Below are positions 8,103 through 15,786 of a DNA stretch of 40,803 nucleotides, piece by piece; positions within the stretch are counted from its first letter, which is position 1, and every line of letters starts with the position of its first letter. The translations under genes and the position numbers were made by a program. Source of the stretch: Phycisphaerales bacterium (GTDB lineage: Bacteria; Planctomycetota; Phycisphaerae; Phycisphaerales; SM1A02); contig SIAA01000016.1 in the NCBI GenBank assembly GCA_009692045.1, forward strand, positions 1 to 40,803. Direction: 5' to 3'. The notes under the pieces are model-generated. The model made no database searches. It worked only from the letters and a program-made list of their open reading frames with translations, and was not told the origin of the DNA.

Positions 8103-9602
8103 ATGCTTCGTTTCGCGGTGTACGACCAGAGAGGGCCTGCCCGTCAGATGGCATTGCTTCAGGCCCACACGATTGGCGCCAGCGATGTGCCTGTCCGCAG
8201 CGAAATCGTCTTTGACAGTGGGATTGTTGAGTGCCGGTTCAAGGGTGCCGAGGCGGCCGCGCTCGAGTTGGGATATGAAGTCGGTGACGGCGGCAGGCTG
8301 ATGTTGCAAACCTGTCTGCTGGAGCAGCGCTCTGAGCCCTACCACTTGGCTCTGGAAATTGCCCGCAATCGCATAAAGATATTCATCGCTAAAGCGGAGG
8401 AGTGGTTGATGTGGGATCACCCTAGCGCGGTGGATGCCATCGCCGAGTGGGATCAGGCTAGGCAGCACTTCACCCACGCCATGACCGCATCAGATCCACT
8501 TGAGGCCGAGCGTTTCAGCCACAAAGCTCTGATATCGGCAGTGGAAGCGGCGGAGAAACTCGCGGTGGTCCACAGTGAAACCCTGCTTTCCCGCAAGTAC
8601 GGCCGCAAATCTGCGAGCGGGGGAATCATCGGTGTTCGCATCGACCCATCCACCGATCCCGCTAGGGCCGAGCCCTTTCTAGCCAGTTCTGGTTTGCTCA
8701 TCATTCAGACAAAGTGGAGCCAGTTAGAGCCATCCGAGGGCGCGCTCGATACGGCGGGCATCGACAGGTGGATTCACTGGGCAGCGCATAATCAGCGTCG
8801 CATCGTGATCGGGCCACTGATGGATTTCAGCCCGGGTTCCGTGCCGCCGTGGGCCGAGGCGCGCTGTAGTGATTTCGCGGCCTGCCGCGACCTTACATGG
8901 TCTTTCATGGAGCGGCTGGTCAAGCGCTACCACGACACAACCACACTCTGGATCATCGCCAGCGGGCTCAACACCAATGAGCGCTTCGGGTTTTCGCTGG
9001 AGCAGATGGTGGACCTTACTCGGCGTGCCTCCCTACTCGTGCGGCAGTCCCGCAATGGAGCCTGCAGCATCGTGGAAATCATCCAGCCATTCGCGGAGGA
9101 TGTGGCGCTTCGCAAGAATGCCATGACTCCCATTGCCTTTGTTGAGGCACTGCAGCAGGAGGGCATTCGCATTGATGCTCTAGGTGTGCAGTTCATCTTC
9201 GGTGAGAAGGGCCGAGGCCGAGTCGCCCGCGACCTGATGCAGGTGAGCTCGTTCCTCGATCGACTTGTGCCTCTGGATCTGCCGGTGATGGTCACGGGAT
9301 TTGCCGTCCCTAGTGGTGCGGAAGGAACCGGTGGCGGTCGGTGGCATGGGGCATGGTGCCCCGAGCTGCAGGCGAACTGGTGTCAGTCGATGCTGTCGAT
9401 CACTCTCGGCCGACCCTGGGTTGAATCGGCGGTGTGGTCCCAGCTGTTTGACAGCCCGGGAGATGGCCCTCGCTATGGATTGGTGAGCACCTCGGGTACG
9501 CCGCGTCCGGTTTGTGCCGTGCTCGGTCGAGTCCTCGAGCGGCTGCGGAAGCCAGTGAAGCCCGCGGGCAAGTCGACGCATAGCAAGCCTAAGCAGATGT
9601 AG
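8103..9602 (+). CDS. GH10 xylanase-like TIM-barrel protein of a planctomycete family, probable non-hydrolase
   Basis: 499 residues from the ATG at 8103, which has AAGGA at 8093-8097 as a ribosome binding site; an ATG at 8097 overlaps that site and is less likely. There is no signal peptide. Residues 1-170 form a family-specific N-terminal part (opening MLRFAVYDQRGPAR, with RLMLQTCLL near 66-74). From about 175 on, the pattern GIIGVRIDP, WSQLEPSEG and IDRWIHWA follows the first strands of a GH10 barrel. I recall similar proteins annotated as endo-1,4-beta-xylanase in Phycisphaerae. At the strand-4 site, where GH10 has an Asn-Glu acid/base pair, the sequence reads WIIASGLN (283-290); at strand 7, where GH10 has Thr-Glu-Leu, it reads VTGFAV (397-402). 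Both catalytic glutamates are glycine, so ordinary xylan hydrolysis is unlikely. Function unknown. Confidence 0.75.
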   Translation: MLRFAVYDQRGPARQMALLQAHTIGASDVPVRSEIVFDSGIVECRFKGAEAAALELGYEVGDGGRLMLQTCLLEQRSEPYHLALEIARNRIKIFIAKAEEWLMWDHPSAVDAIAEWDQARQHFTHAMTASDPLEAERFSHKALISAVEAAEKLAVVHSETLLSRKYGRKSASGGIIGVRIDPSTDPARAEPFLASSGLLIIQTKWSQLEPSEGALDTAGIDRWIHWAAHNQRRIVIGPLMDFSPGSVPPWAEARCSDFAACRDLTWSFMERLVKRYHDTTTLWIIASGLNTNERFGFSLEQMVDLTRRASLLVRQSRNGACSIVEIIQPFAEDVALRKNAMTPIAFVEALQQEGIRIDALGVQFIFGEKGRGRVARDLMQVSSFLDRLVPLDLPVMVTGFAVPSGAEGTGGGRWHGAWCPELQANWCQSMLSITLGRPWVESAVWSQLFDSPGDGPRYGLVSTSGTPRPVCAVLGRVLERLRKPVKPAGKSTHSKPKQM

Positions 9603-9604
9603 GC

Positions 9605-9994
9605 ATGCGACGACTCGTCATGATTCCTCATCCGGTTGTCATCGGCGTGCTCGGATTGGCGCTCGCGGCCTTGAGCATCATCGGGGTCTGGGAACTCGTG
9701 GGCAAAGAGCTCTGTGACTCTCGCCGCGGTGCAGCTGAGGTGACCCTACTGTTTGCGATGCCCCCCATCGATCTCAACACCGCAACACCTAATGAACTGG
9801 CAATGCTGCCGGGAGTAGGCCCAGCACTCGCAGCGCGCATTGATGCGCATCGGCGTGAGAGGGGGTTGTTCGCCTGTGTTGAGGATGTGGATGCCGTCGA
9901 GGGTATTGGTCCCGTACTTCTGGAGCGAATGCGGCCATTCGTCTGCGTTTCATTGGGGCAAGTCCCGGCGGCGCCGCTAGCACAGCTAGACTGA
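9605..9994 (+). CDS. ComEA-like helix-hairpin-helix protein with membrane anchor
   Basis: 129 residues. One hydrophobic segment (about residues 8-30) after two arginines suggests an N-terminal membrane anchor with the rest outside. Residues 54-112 carry two helix-hairpin-helix motifs: DLNTATPNELAMLPGVGPALAARI, split as a first hairpin around LPGVGPALA, and a second around VEGIGPVLLERM. This is the arrangement of ComEA, the DNA receptor for transformation, and of related small secretion-linked HhH proteins. Only the HhH and membrane anchor are supported; no other competence gene is in the window. It starts 2 bp after the stop of the xylanase-like gene and is followed by mfd 34 bp on, so it is likely part of one rightward transcript. 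Confidence 0.8.
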   Translation: MRRLVMIPHPVVIGVLGLALAALSIIGVWELVGKELCDSRRGAAEVTLLFAMPPIDLNTATPNELAMLPGVGPALAARIDAHRRERGLFACVEDVDAVEGIGPVLLERMRPFVCVSLGQVPAAPLAQLD

Positions 9995-10028
9995 ACTCAC
10001 GCTCTCGACATTGGGTGCGGTCTCTCAG

Positions 10029-13000
10029 ATGGATTGGTTCGATCGAATCCTTGCCAGTGGCACCATGGCGCGTTTGCGGACGCGCGTGGCGGGAGGAGGT
10101 CTGTTCACAGCGGGCCCAATTCACGGCTCAGCGCCCCGCGTGGTGAGTTGCGCGCTGTCGAAGAGCGTGCCCGGCTGCGTCCTGCTGATTGTCGCCCATC
10201 TCGATGAGGCCGATGAAGCCTTGCAGGAGTGCGCCAGTCTTGGTGTTGAGGCTGTTGTGCTCCCTGCTCTGGAAGGGACGGGAGCCACAGAAGCGAGTGT
10301 GCAGCGACTGCTGCTGCAGTCGAGGCTTGCTTCTCCACCGGCGATCATCATCGCATCAATCGCAGCGATCATGCAGAGGATGCCGCCTGCAAGTTCCATC
10401 AAGGACTTGCTGAGGGTGCTGAAGCGGGGAGAGACCTGCCCACCAGCGGCGCTCATGGAGTGGCTCATTGCGGCGGGTTACCTGCGTTCACTTTCGGTTG
10501 AGGAGCAAGGGCAGTTCGCCAGACGAGGGGGCATCATCGATCTCTATCCATTCACGGCATCGACGCCGCTGCGCATCGAGTTTGACGGAGATGAGATAGA
10601 GCGCGTGTGCGAGATCGATCTGGCGACGCAGGCGAGTGATCGTGAGGTTCTCAGCGCAGTCTGCGCCTCAGGCGCGGATGGTGTCGCCATCTCCGAGCAC
10701 GGGTCCAACCTTGCCGAGTTGCTGCCGCGCAACTCCGTGGCAGTAATCGCCGATCTGCATGAGGTAGCGGAGCAGGGGCGTGGTTACTGGGAGCGCGCCA
10801 CAGACGCACGGTGCTTGGAGGATGGTCCAGCGGTGATCGCAGCTCTTACCAAGCACTGCGCTGCGGTAGTCGTGTTCGACGCCACCGATCCCAAGGCTGA
10901 AATATCGCTCCCGACTGGGCCGCTGCCCACGTTCTCTGACGACATTCCCAAGGCGATGTTCGAGATCGCGCAACTCTCCGCAGGCGCGCGCGTCACCATT
11001 CTGTGCGATACATCGGGTGAGAGAACTCGCGCGGACGAGCTGTTGCGGGAACATGCCCCAGGGGCAGAAGTGCGCGCCGTGGAACAGCATCTGCACCGGG
11101 GATTCCGCTGGGAGTTCGAGGATGATGAGCTGGATGCGACTCGATCGGGATCCTCTGGGCAGGTTGCCGCGCTGAGCGAGTTGATTGTGCCCCAACACGA
11201 ACTGCTGCACAAATGGGGAGTGCGCCGCCGCGGCGCCGCCGCGCCATCATCGCGCGCCCGCGAGGCATTCCTCCACTTCGAGCCCGGCGACCATGTAGTG
11301 CACCGCGATCACGGCATCGGCCGTTACACAGGACTCTGCCGACTCCCCGGTGCTGATGGCATCCTGCGGGAGGAGGAGTATCTAAGCATTGAGTATGCCA
11401 GCGGGGCACAGGTGCATGTGCCCCTGGTAAAGGTGGCTCTGGTGCAGAAGTATGTCGGCGCTGGTGCTGCTGGGATCAATCTCTCGACGCTCGGTGGCAA
11501 GCGCTGGAAGGCGCAGAAGGAGGAGGTTGAGTCGGCGGTGCGGGACATGGCTGGGGAGTTGCTGCGTGTACAGGCGGTGCGGGACTCAACTTCCGGATTC
11601 GCGTTCCCAGCGGATCACGCTTGGCAGCAGGAGTTCGAAGCAGAGTTCCCCTTTGAAGAGACACCTGATCAAAAGGTGGCCATCATTGCCACTAAACGGG
11701 ATATGGAACGCCAGCGCCCGATGGATCGTCTGGTGTGCGGCGATGTTGGCTTCGGCAAGACAGAAATCGCCGTGCGCGCCGCCTTCAAGGCTGTTGCTGC
11801 GGGCTGGCAGGTTGCGGTTCTCGTCCCCACCACTATTCTCGCTGAGCAGCACGAACGCACCTTTCGCGATCGCTTTCGAGCCTATCCGTTTCGGATCGAA
11901 TGCCTGAGCAGGTTCCGGTCCACCTCGGAAACGAGGGATGTTCTGGAGCAGACCGCGGCGGGCAAGGTTGATGTGCTGGTAGGGACGCATCGACTGCTGT
12001 CTGCCGATGTCGCCTTCAAGAGTCTGGGCCTAATCGTAGTAGACGAGGAACAGCGCTTCGGTGTGGAGCACAAGCAACGACTGCTGCAGCTGCGGGTGAC
12101 CGCCGATGTGTTGACCCTTTCGGCCACCCCGATTCCCCGCACCCTGCACATGGCCATGCTCGGACTGCGCGATATCTCGAGTCTGACTACGCCGCCTCTG
12201 GATCGGCGCGCTATTGTCACCGAGGTGATTCCCTTCGATGAGGATCGTCTGGCCGCTGCGCTGGCGAGAGAACTCTCGCGCGAAGGACAGGTGTTCTGGG
12301 TGCACAACCGCGTCTATGACATTGACGAGGCTGCAGATCGGGTGCGCCGACTCGCCCCTTCGGCTCGCATTGCGGTTGGTCATGGGCAGATGCCCGATGC
12401 CGAACTTGAGGCGACCATGGTCCGCTTCTTGCGCCGCGAGGCCGACATCCTCGTCTCAACAACAATCATCGAGAGTGGGCTGGACATCGCCACCGCCAAC
12501 ACCATGATCATCGAGCAGGCGAGCCACTTCGGGCTCTCCGAGTTGCACCAGTTGCGCGGTCGGATAGGGCGGGGAAGTAATCGGGCCTATTGCTACATGC
12601 TGCTGCCCGAGGGCAAGCCCATCACCGCTGATGGTCTCAAGCGGCTGCGCGCGATCGAGGATTACAGCATGCTGGGCGCGGGATTCCGCATCGCCGTGCG
12701 TGATCTGGAGATTCGCGGCGCGGGAAACCTGCTGGGCGCAGAGCAGTCGGGGCACATCGCCGCGGTGGGCTACGAGATGTACTGCCAGATGTTGGAAGCT
12801 GCCGTGGGAGATCTGCGCCATGAGGTACGGTTGCAGCCTCTCGACACTGTTGTTGCCATCGGGCTGGGAGGAACAATTCCGCGTTCATGGATTCCCAGCG
12901 ATCGTCGCCGGTTGGAAGCGTGCCGTCGCCTGGGCTGCGCAGCGACGGTCAAGGAAGTGGAGACAATCTCCGCGGAGTTGGAGAGCGCCTACGGTTCAGT

Positions 13001-13283
13001 TCCGGAAGCTGCGACGGAACTGCTGTTGTTGATGAGTGTGCGGATTGCCGCCACCGCGCGCGGGGTCAGATCAATCGTGATCAGAGACAGAGACATCGTG
13101 ATTCGCGCGCGGCGTCCCGCAGAGGTGCTCTGTGCACTCGCCGGAATCCAAGGGGGCGCGCGAGCGGTGGGGCAGCCCGACCAGTCGGGTGAGCAGGACA
13201 TTTATTGGCGAGCGCCCCCGGCATTTCACGAGCCCATGTCTTTGGGTAACGCTCTTAGGCGCCGATTTGACGCCGGGAGTTGA
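10029..13283 (+). CDS. mfd: Transcription-repair coupling factor
   Basis: 1084 residues from the ATG at 10029; a TTG at 10011 in the same frame is an alternative giving 6 more residues. Mfd removes stalled RNA polymerase at DNA lesions and recruits UvrA. Visible parts in order: a UvrB-homology N-terminal region (about 1-330, with ARRGGIIDLYPF near 160), the RNA-polymerase-interacting CarD-like domain (EPGDHVVHRDHGIGRYTGL near 418), the translocase with Walker A CGDVGFGKT near 570, the DEEQ box near 671, SATPIPRT near 697, helicase motifs V/VI around QLRGRIGRG, and a C-terminal TRCF domain. The length is slightly below the usual 1100-1180. The 3' end faces the TSCPD gene with 44 bp between stops. 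Confidence 0.96.
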   Translation: MDWFDRILASGTMARLRTRVAGGGLFTAGPIHGSAPRVVSCALSKSVPGCVLLIVAHLDEADEALQECASLGVEAVVLPALEGTGATEASVQRLLLQSRLASPPAIIIASIAAIMQRMPPASSIKDLLRVLKRGETCPPAALMEWLIAAGYLRSLSVEEQGQFARRGGIIDLYPFTASTPLRIEFDGDEIERVCEIDLATQASDREVLSAVCASGADGVAISEHGSNLAELLPRNSVAVIADLHEVAEQGRGYWERATDARCLEDGPAVIAALTKHCAAVVVFDATDPKAEISLPTGPLPTFSDDIPKAMFEIAQLSAGARVTILCDTSGERTRADELLREHAPGAEVRAVEQHLHRGFRWEFEDDELDATRSGSSGQVAALSELIVPQHELLHKWGVRRRGAAAPSSRAREAFLHFEPGDHVVHRDHGIGRYTGLCRLPGADGILREEEYLSIEYASGAQVHVPLVKVALVQKYVGAGAAGINLSTLGGKRWKAQKEEVESAVRDMAGELLRVQAVRDSTSGFAFPADHAWQQEFEAEFPFEETPDQKVAIIATKRDMERQRPMDRLVCGDVGFGKTEIAVRAAFKAVAAGWQVAVLVPTTILAEQHERTFRDRFRAYPFRIECLSRFRSTSETRDVLEQTAAGKVDVLVGTHRLLSADVAFKSLGLIVVDEEQRFGVEHKQRLLQLRVTADVLTLSATPIPRTLHMAMLGLRDISSLTTPPLDRRAIVTEVIPFDEDRLAAALARELSREGQVFWVHNRVYDIDEAADRVRRLAPSARIAVGHGQMPDAELEATMVRFLRREADILVSTTIIESGLDIATANTMIIEQASHFGLSELHQLRGRIGRGSNRAYCYMLLPEGKPITADGLKRLRAIEDYSMLGAGFRIAVRDLEIRGAGNLLGAEQSGHIAAVGYEMYCQMLEAAVGDLRHEVRLQPLDTVVAIGLGGTIPRSWIPSDRRRLEACRRLGCAATVKEVETISAELESAYGSVPEAATELLLLMSVRIAATARGVRSIVIRDRDIVIRARRPAEVLCALAGIQGGARAVGQPDQSGEQDIYWRAPPAFHEPMSLGNALRRRFDAGS

Positions 13284-13332
13284 CGACTCAGGTGGCCGGC
13301 CTCGCGCTCAAGCAGTCTGTTGACGATTCAGG
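13279..13332. repeat. 14-bp direct repeat spanning the two convergent stop codons
   Basis: The sequence GTTGACGACTCAGG at 13279-13292 recurs as GTTGACGATTCAGG at 13319-13332, 13 of 14 bases identical and 40 bp apart. The first copy contains the mfd stop codon and the second contains the stop of the convergent TSCPD gene. It is probably a local duplication; no regulatory role can be shown. Confidence 0.5.
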
Positions 13333-13765
13333 CCAAAGGCTGAGCGGCTGATCCAAAGTTCATGTCGAGGTAGCGCGCCACATAATCCAGAATGCTGTTG
13401 CACTCGGGGATCAGCGGGTTCGAGGTCATTCCCAGCGGCTCGAAGCGCATGCCATGGAATCTTTCGCAGGCATCGCGCAGGGAGAGACCATGCTGGATAG
13501 AAAGGCTGAAGGCGCGGCAGAAGCCCTGGATCAGTCCGGAGAGGGTTGATCCCTCCTTGCTCATCTTGATGAAGATCTCACCGGGTCGGCCATCGGGGAA
13601 CAGGCCCACCGTGAGATATCCCTCGTGATTGCCGATAGTGAACTTGTGGGTCACCGAGTTTCGCGTCGGTGGCAGAATTTCCCTGTGATGCGCGGTGTTG
13701 GCGTCCATGCGAACAAATCCTCGTGCCTTCTCCAATCGGCCGGAGGAGGCGTAGGGCGTGAACAT
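13328..13765 (-). CDS. Stand-alone TSCPD-type domain, like the C-terminus of B12-dependent ribonucleotide reductase
   Basis: 145 residues from the ATG at 13765. The frame continues to a TTG at 13849, but that part crosses a 17-bp tandem repeat whose unit is not a multiple of three, so it is probably not coding. An ATG at 13708 with GAGGA nine bases before it is a serious alternative (126 residues). The core reads THKFTIGNHEGYLTVG, then DGRPGEIFIKMSKEGSTLSG and MRFEPLGMTSNP. This closely follows the C-terminal extension of class II ribonucleotide reductase NrdJ, normally part of a protein of about 900 residues or more. No catalytic reductase domain is adjacent. It could be a separately encoded NrdJ subunit or an orphan domain; the role is unproven. 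Confidence 0.8.
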   Translation of the reverse strand: MFTPYASSGRLEKARGFVRMDANTAHHREILPPTRNSVTHKFTIGNHEGYLTVGLFPDGRPGEIFIKMSKEGSTLSGLIQGFCRAFSLSIQHGLSLRDACERFHGMRFEPLGMTSNPLIPECNSILDYVARYLDMNFGSAAQPLA

Positions 13766-13779
13766 TACTCCGAGTGAGG

Positions 13780-13880
13780 CAAGACTTCTTGGGGGCCAAG
13801 ACTTTTTGCCACCCAAGACTTCTTGGAGTCCAAACTTCTCGCCAGCCAAGGCGGATTGCCAGTCAAGACCTCACCGCAGC
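13780..13880. repeat. Six-unit 17-bp degenerate tandem repeat with dyad core
   Basis: Units begin with CAA at 13780, 13797, 13814, 13831, 13847 and 13864, with lengths 17, 17, 17, 16, 17 and 17. The first three share CAAGACTT-TTG and are nearly identical; the others are more diverged. The best unit, 13813-13826, reads CCAAGA-CT-TCTTGG, a perfect 6-bp dyad with a 2-base centre. The array ends exactly at the rplI stop codon (13881-13883), and CTTCTTGG-like fragments continue into the lysine-rich 3' end of rplI. It lies in the leftward transcript between rplI and the TSCPD gene. It could be a slippage-derived array or a set of protein-binding sites. Confidence 0.75.
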
Positions 13881-14522
13881 TCAATCCTTCTTGGGGTCAG
13901 CTTTCTTGGTGTGAGGCTTCTTGGATGCCGACTTACCGGAACTCTTCCCCTCGGCAGCATCCTTGCCCTTTGCCCCAGCGTCGGCTGCTGCCTCGGTTGC
14001 TTGGGGAGTTTCCTCAACCTCGACCGGTGCATGGCCGCGGCGGGTCTGCATTTCGATGTCCAGGGCACGGTCCGGGCTCACATCGATAGCCACTTCGACG
14101 CGCAGGTCGCGGCCGAACTGAATCATTGTGGTGTAGTGGCCCACGCGGCGAATGGTCTGGGTGAGGCGAACAGCGCGCATATCGACGGCGAAGCCATCGG
14201 TAACCAGCTGATCGGCGATGTCCCGCTGGGTCACCGCTCCATAGAGGACGCCCTGATCGTTGCAGGAGCGGACTAATTTTACAGACGCGCCTTCCATACG
14301 AGCGATGAGAGACTCGCGCTCCGAGCGGACCCGGGTTAGATCCGCCTGAGCTACGGCGCGCGCGCCCTTGAGAGACTCGATCTTTTCGGGGGTGGGGTGT
14401 TCGGCGATCCCCATTGGCAGCAGGTAGTTACGACCAAACCCGGAGCGCACCTTGACGACATCGCCAACGATGCCGAGGTTCTCGACATTTCGGGTAAGAA
14501 GCAGTTCAGTTTTCTGTGACAT
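13881..14522 (-). CDS. rplI: Large-subunit ribosomal protein bL9 with low-complexity C-terminal tail
   Basis: 213 residues, against about 150 in most bacteria. The N-terminal rRNA-binding domain shows LLLTRNVENLGIVGDVV, VRSGFGRNYLLPMGIA (residues 8-42), followed by a long helix and the C-terminal domain with GVLYGAVTQRDIADQL (near 91-106). Residues after about 155 form an added tail rich in Ala, Glu, Gly and Lys, ending in a lysine cluster (KKPHTKKADPKKD). A good ribosome binding site (AAAGGA, spacing 8) precedes the ATG. The upstream neighbour is ssb, not rpsR, although rpsF-ssb-rpsR-rplI is the common order. bL9 sits near the L1 stalk base and helps maintain reading frame. Confidence 0.96.
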   Translation of the reverse strand: MSQKTELLLTRNVENLGIVGDVVKVRSGFGRNYLLPMGIAEHPTPEKIESLKGARAVAQADLTRVRSERESLIARMEGASVKLVRSCNDQGVLYGAVTQRDIADQLVTDGFAVDMRAVRLTQTIRRVGHYTTMIQFGRDLRVEVAIDVSPDRALDIEMQTRRGHAPVEVEETPQATEAAADAGAKGKDAAEGKSSGKSASKKPHTKKADPKKD

Positions 14523-14733
14523 GATGCTGTCCTTTCTGCTCGCGAGCCATGGGCGCGCGCGCAGTAGTTAGAGGCCCCGCCTAGACCTCAGCGATTAGGG
14601 AGAGCAGCACAGCGCTGACTCCCGACGGGAATCGGGTATTTCTACCAAGACCTGACGGTGCCTGCAACAGCCCAGGCGGCAACAGGATGCCGCGCGCTGG
14701 TGCTGTAGCTGTCTGGGGAGACGCCGCCTGCGA
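14523..14733. other. Gap between ssb and rplI with inverted repeats; no rpsR gene
   Basis: This 211-bp stretch sits where rpsR usually lies, but no frame on either strand shows an S18-like protein. Two inverted repeats are visible. CAGGCGGC (14673-14680) pairs with GCCGCCTG (14723-14730), enclosing 42 nt with a small inner GTCT/AGAC stem; it lies just after the ssb stop. CCCGA (14621-14625) pairs with TCGGG (14632-14636) around a 6-nt loop. Neither is followed by a clear T-run on the leftward strand. They may be transcript structures that separate or stabilise the ssb and rplI messages. Confidence 0.4.
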
Positions 14734-15216
14734 TCAGAAGGGGATTTCTGTCTCACCGACGGGGGTGTGCTCGATCTGAGGGGAGTTCGATCTGCTCGAG
14801 TCGGCACTCCCCGATGAGTAACGACTGCCGGCCTCGCTGCTGCCATGATCTCCACTGCCACCGCCTCCGCCGCTACCCGCGCCCTCGCGGGCACCGACGA
14901 ACTGGAAGTTCTCCACCACGACAAAGAGTTTGGATCGCTTCTGTTGATCCTTGTCCTCCCATTGATCCAACTTGAGGCGTCCTTCAATCAGGACGGGTCG
15001 ACCCTTGGTGAGGTATTGCTTCATCACCTCGGCTTGGCGTCCCCACGCCTCACAGTCGACAAAGGTGACTTCTTCCTTTAGCTCGCCATCTTTTGTCTTG
15101 AACTTATTGTTGACAGCGAGCCCGAACTTGGCGACGGACTGGCCGCTGGCAAGTTGCTTCAGTTCGATGTCCCGGGTGAGATTCCCCATCAAGATTACAC
15201 GGTTGAAACTGGCCAT
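14734..15216 (-). CDS. ssb: Single-stranded DNA-binding protein
   Basis: 160 residues from the ATG at 15216, set by the very strong ribosome binding site AAGGAGGAG (15221-15229). The frame remains open upstream but shows no family similarity there. The OB-fold spans about residues 1-108: FNRVILMGNLTRDIEL, SVAKFGLAVN, EVTFVDCEAWGRQAE, LTKGRPVLIEGRL. A glycine/serine-rich linker follows (about 112-145), and the tail ends in GETEIPF, a variant of the acidic DDDIPF tip that recruits repair and replication proteins. It covers single-stranded DNA in replication, repair and recombination. It follows rpsF by 155 bp. Confidence 0.96.
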   Translation of the reverse strand: MASFNRVILMGNLTRDIELKQLASGQSVAKFGLAVNNKFKTKDGELKEEVTFVDCEAWGRQAEVMKQYLTKGRPVLIEGRLKLDQWEDKDQQKRSKLFVVVENFQFVGAREGAGSGGGGGSGDHGSSEAGSRYSSGSADSSRSNSPQIEHTPVGETEIPF

Positions 15217-15371
15217 GGTGCTCCTCCTTGCGGTGCTAGGCAAGGGCATCTTACCCCTGCCTGCGGACGGCTCCTGAAATAGTTACCGAACTTCCCATCG
15301 GAACTGCCACGATCTCTGCGGCAGTCCCGACAGGCCCGCTCGGGGGACCCGCAGGGGGTGGAGCTAACGGC
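15217..15371. other. rpsF-ssb gap with small inverted repeat
   Basis: This 155-bp gap in a closely packed leftward operon contains a 6-bp inverted repeat, ACTGCC at 15303-15308 and GGCAGT at 15320-15325 with an 11-nt loop. A TAAGAT resembling a -10 box is readable on the leftward strand about 35 nt before the ssb start, but it has no good -35 partner. The gap could hold a separate ssb promoter or an attenuator; the evidence is weak. Confidence 0.3.
15221..15229 (-). promoter_or_regulatory. Strong ribosome binding site of ssb
   Basis: AAGGAGGAG on the leftward strand, ending 4 nt before the ATG at 15216. It decides the start of ssb against the longer open frame. Confidence 0.85.
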
Positions 15372-15779
15372 TCATTCCTCGACTGCTTCGACCTCGACGG
15401 CATCAGGCATGGCCTTGCGCAGGCGCATTTCCATGGCCAGCTTGGCTTGCCCGTCGGCATCCTTCATTTGATCAGGGGTGAGGTGATCAGCGCGCATCAA
15501 TAAAGATCGAAGCAGGCGCTCGCTCAGGTTGCACTCGCGTTCAATCTCGACCAGCGCCGATGACTTGGCATGGAAGTAGGTCAGGATGTAAAGCCCACGC
15601 TTGTTGGCCTTGATGTCGTAGGCCAAGCGTCGCTCATCCCACTTGACGAGGCTGTCAATGGTGGCTCCATGGCGCTCGAGAATCTCAGTCACATACTTGA
15701 CTGAGCCTTCAAGATCGGCCGTGGCGGACTGGGGGAAAAGGAACATGCCTTCATAGGGATAGATTCGGGTTTCTGTCAT
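15372..15779 (-). CDS. rpsF: Small-subunit ribosomal protein bS6
   Basis: 135 residues. The opening YPYEGMFLFP, the segment VKYVTEILERHGATIDSLVKWDERRLAYDIKANKRGLYILTYF (split here only by its family blocks WDERRLAY and GLYILTYF), and IERECNLSERLLRSLLMR are the standard bS6 features. The C-terminal part has an acidic tail (VEVEAVEE). bS6 binds bS18 on the 30S platform, but rpsR is not in this cluster. The start lies 7 bp after the pth stop, so the two are co-transcribed. Confidence 0.96.
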   Translation of the reverse strand: MTETRIYPYEGMFLFPQSATADLEGSVKYVTEILERHGATIDSLVKWDERRLAYDIKANKRGLYILTYFHAKSSALVEIERECNLSERLLRSLLMRADHLTPDQMKDADGQAKLAMEMRLRKAMPDAVEVEAVEE

Positions 15780-15786
15780 GGTGTCT

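Noticed and set aside
13780-13880. CRISPR array
   Set aside because: The units are head-to-tail without spacers, only 17 bp long, and no cas gene is near.
14595-14987. 130-codon leftward frame as a possible rpsR or other ribosomal gene
   Set aside because: It mostly overlaps ssb in another frame and has no S18 motif.
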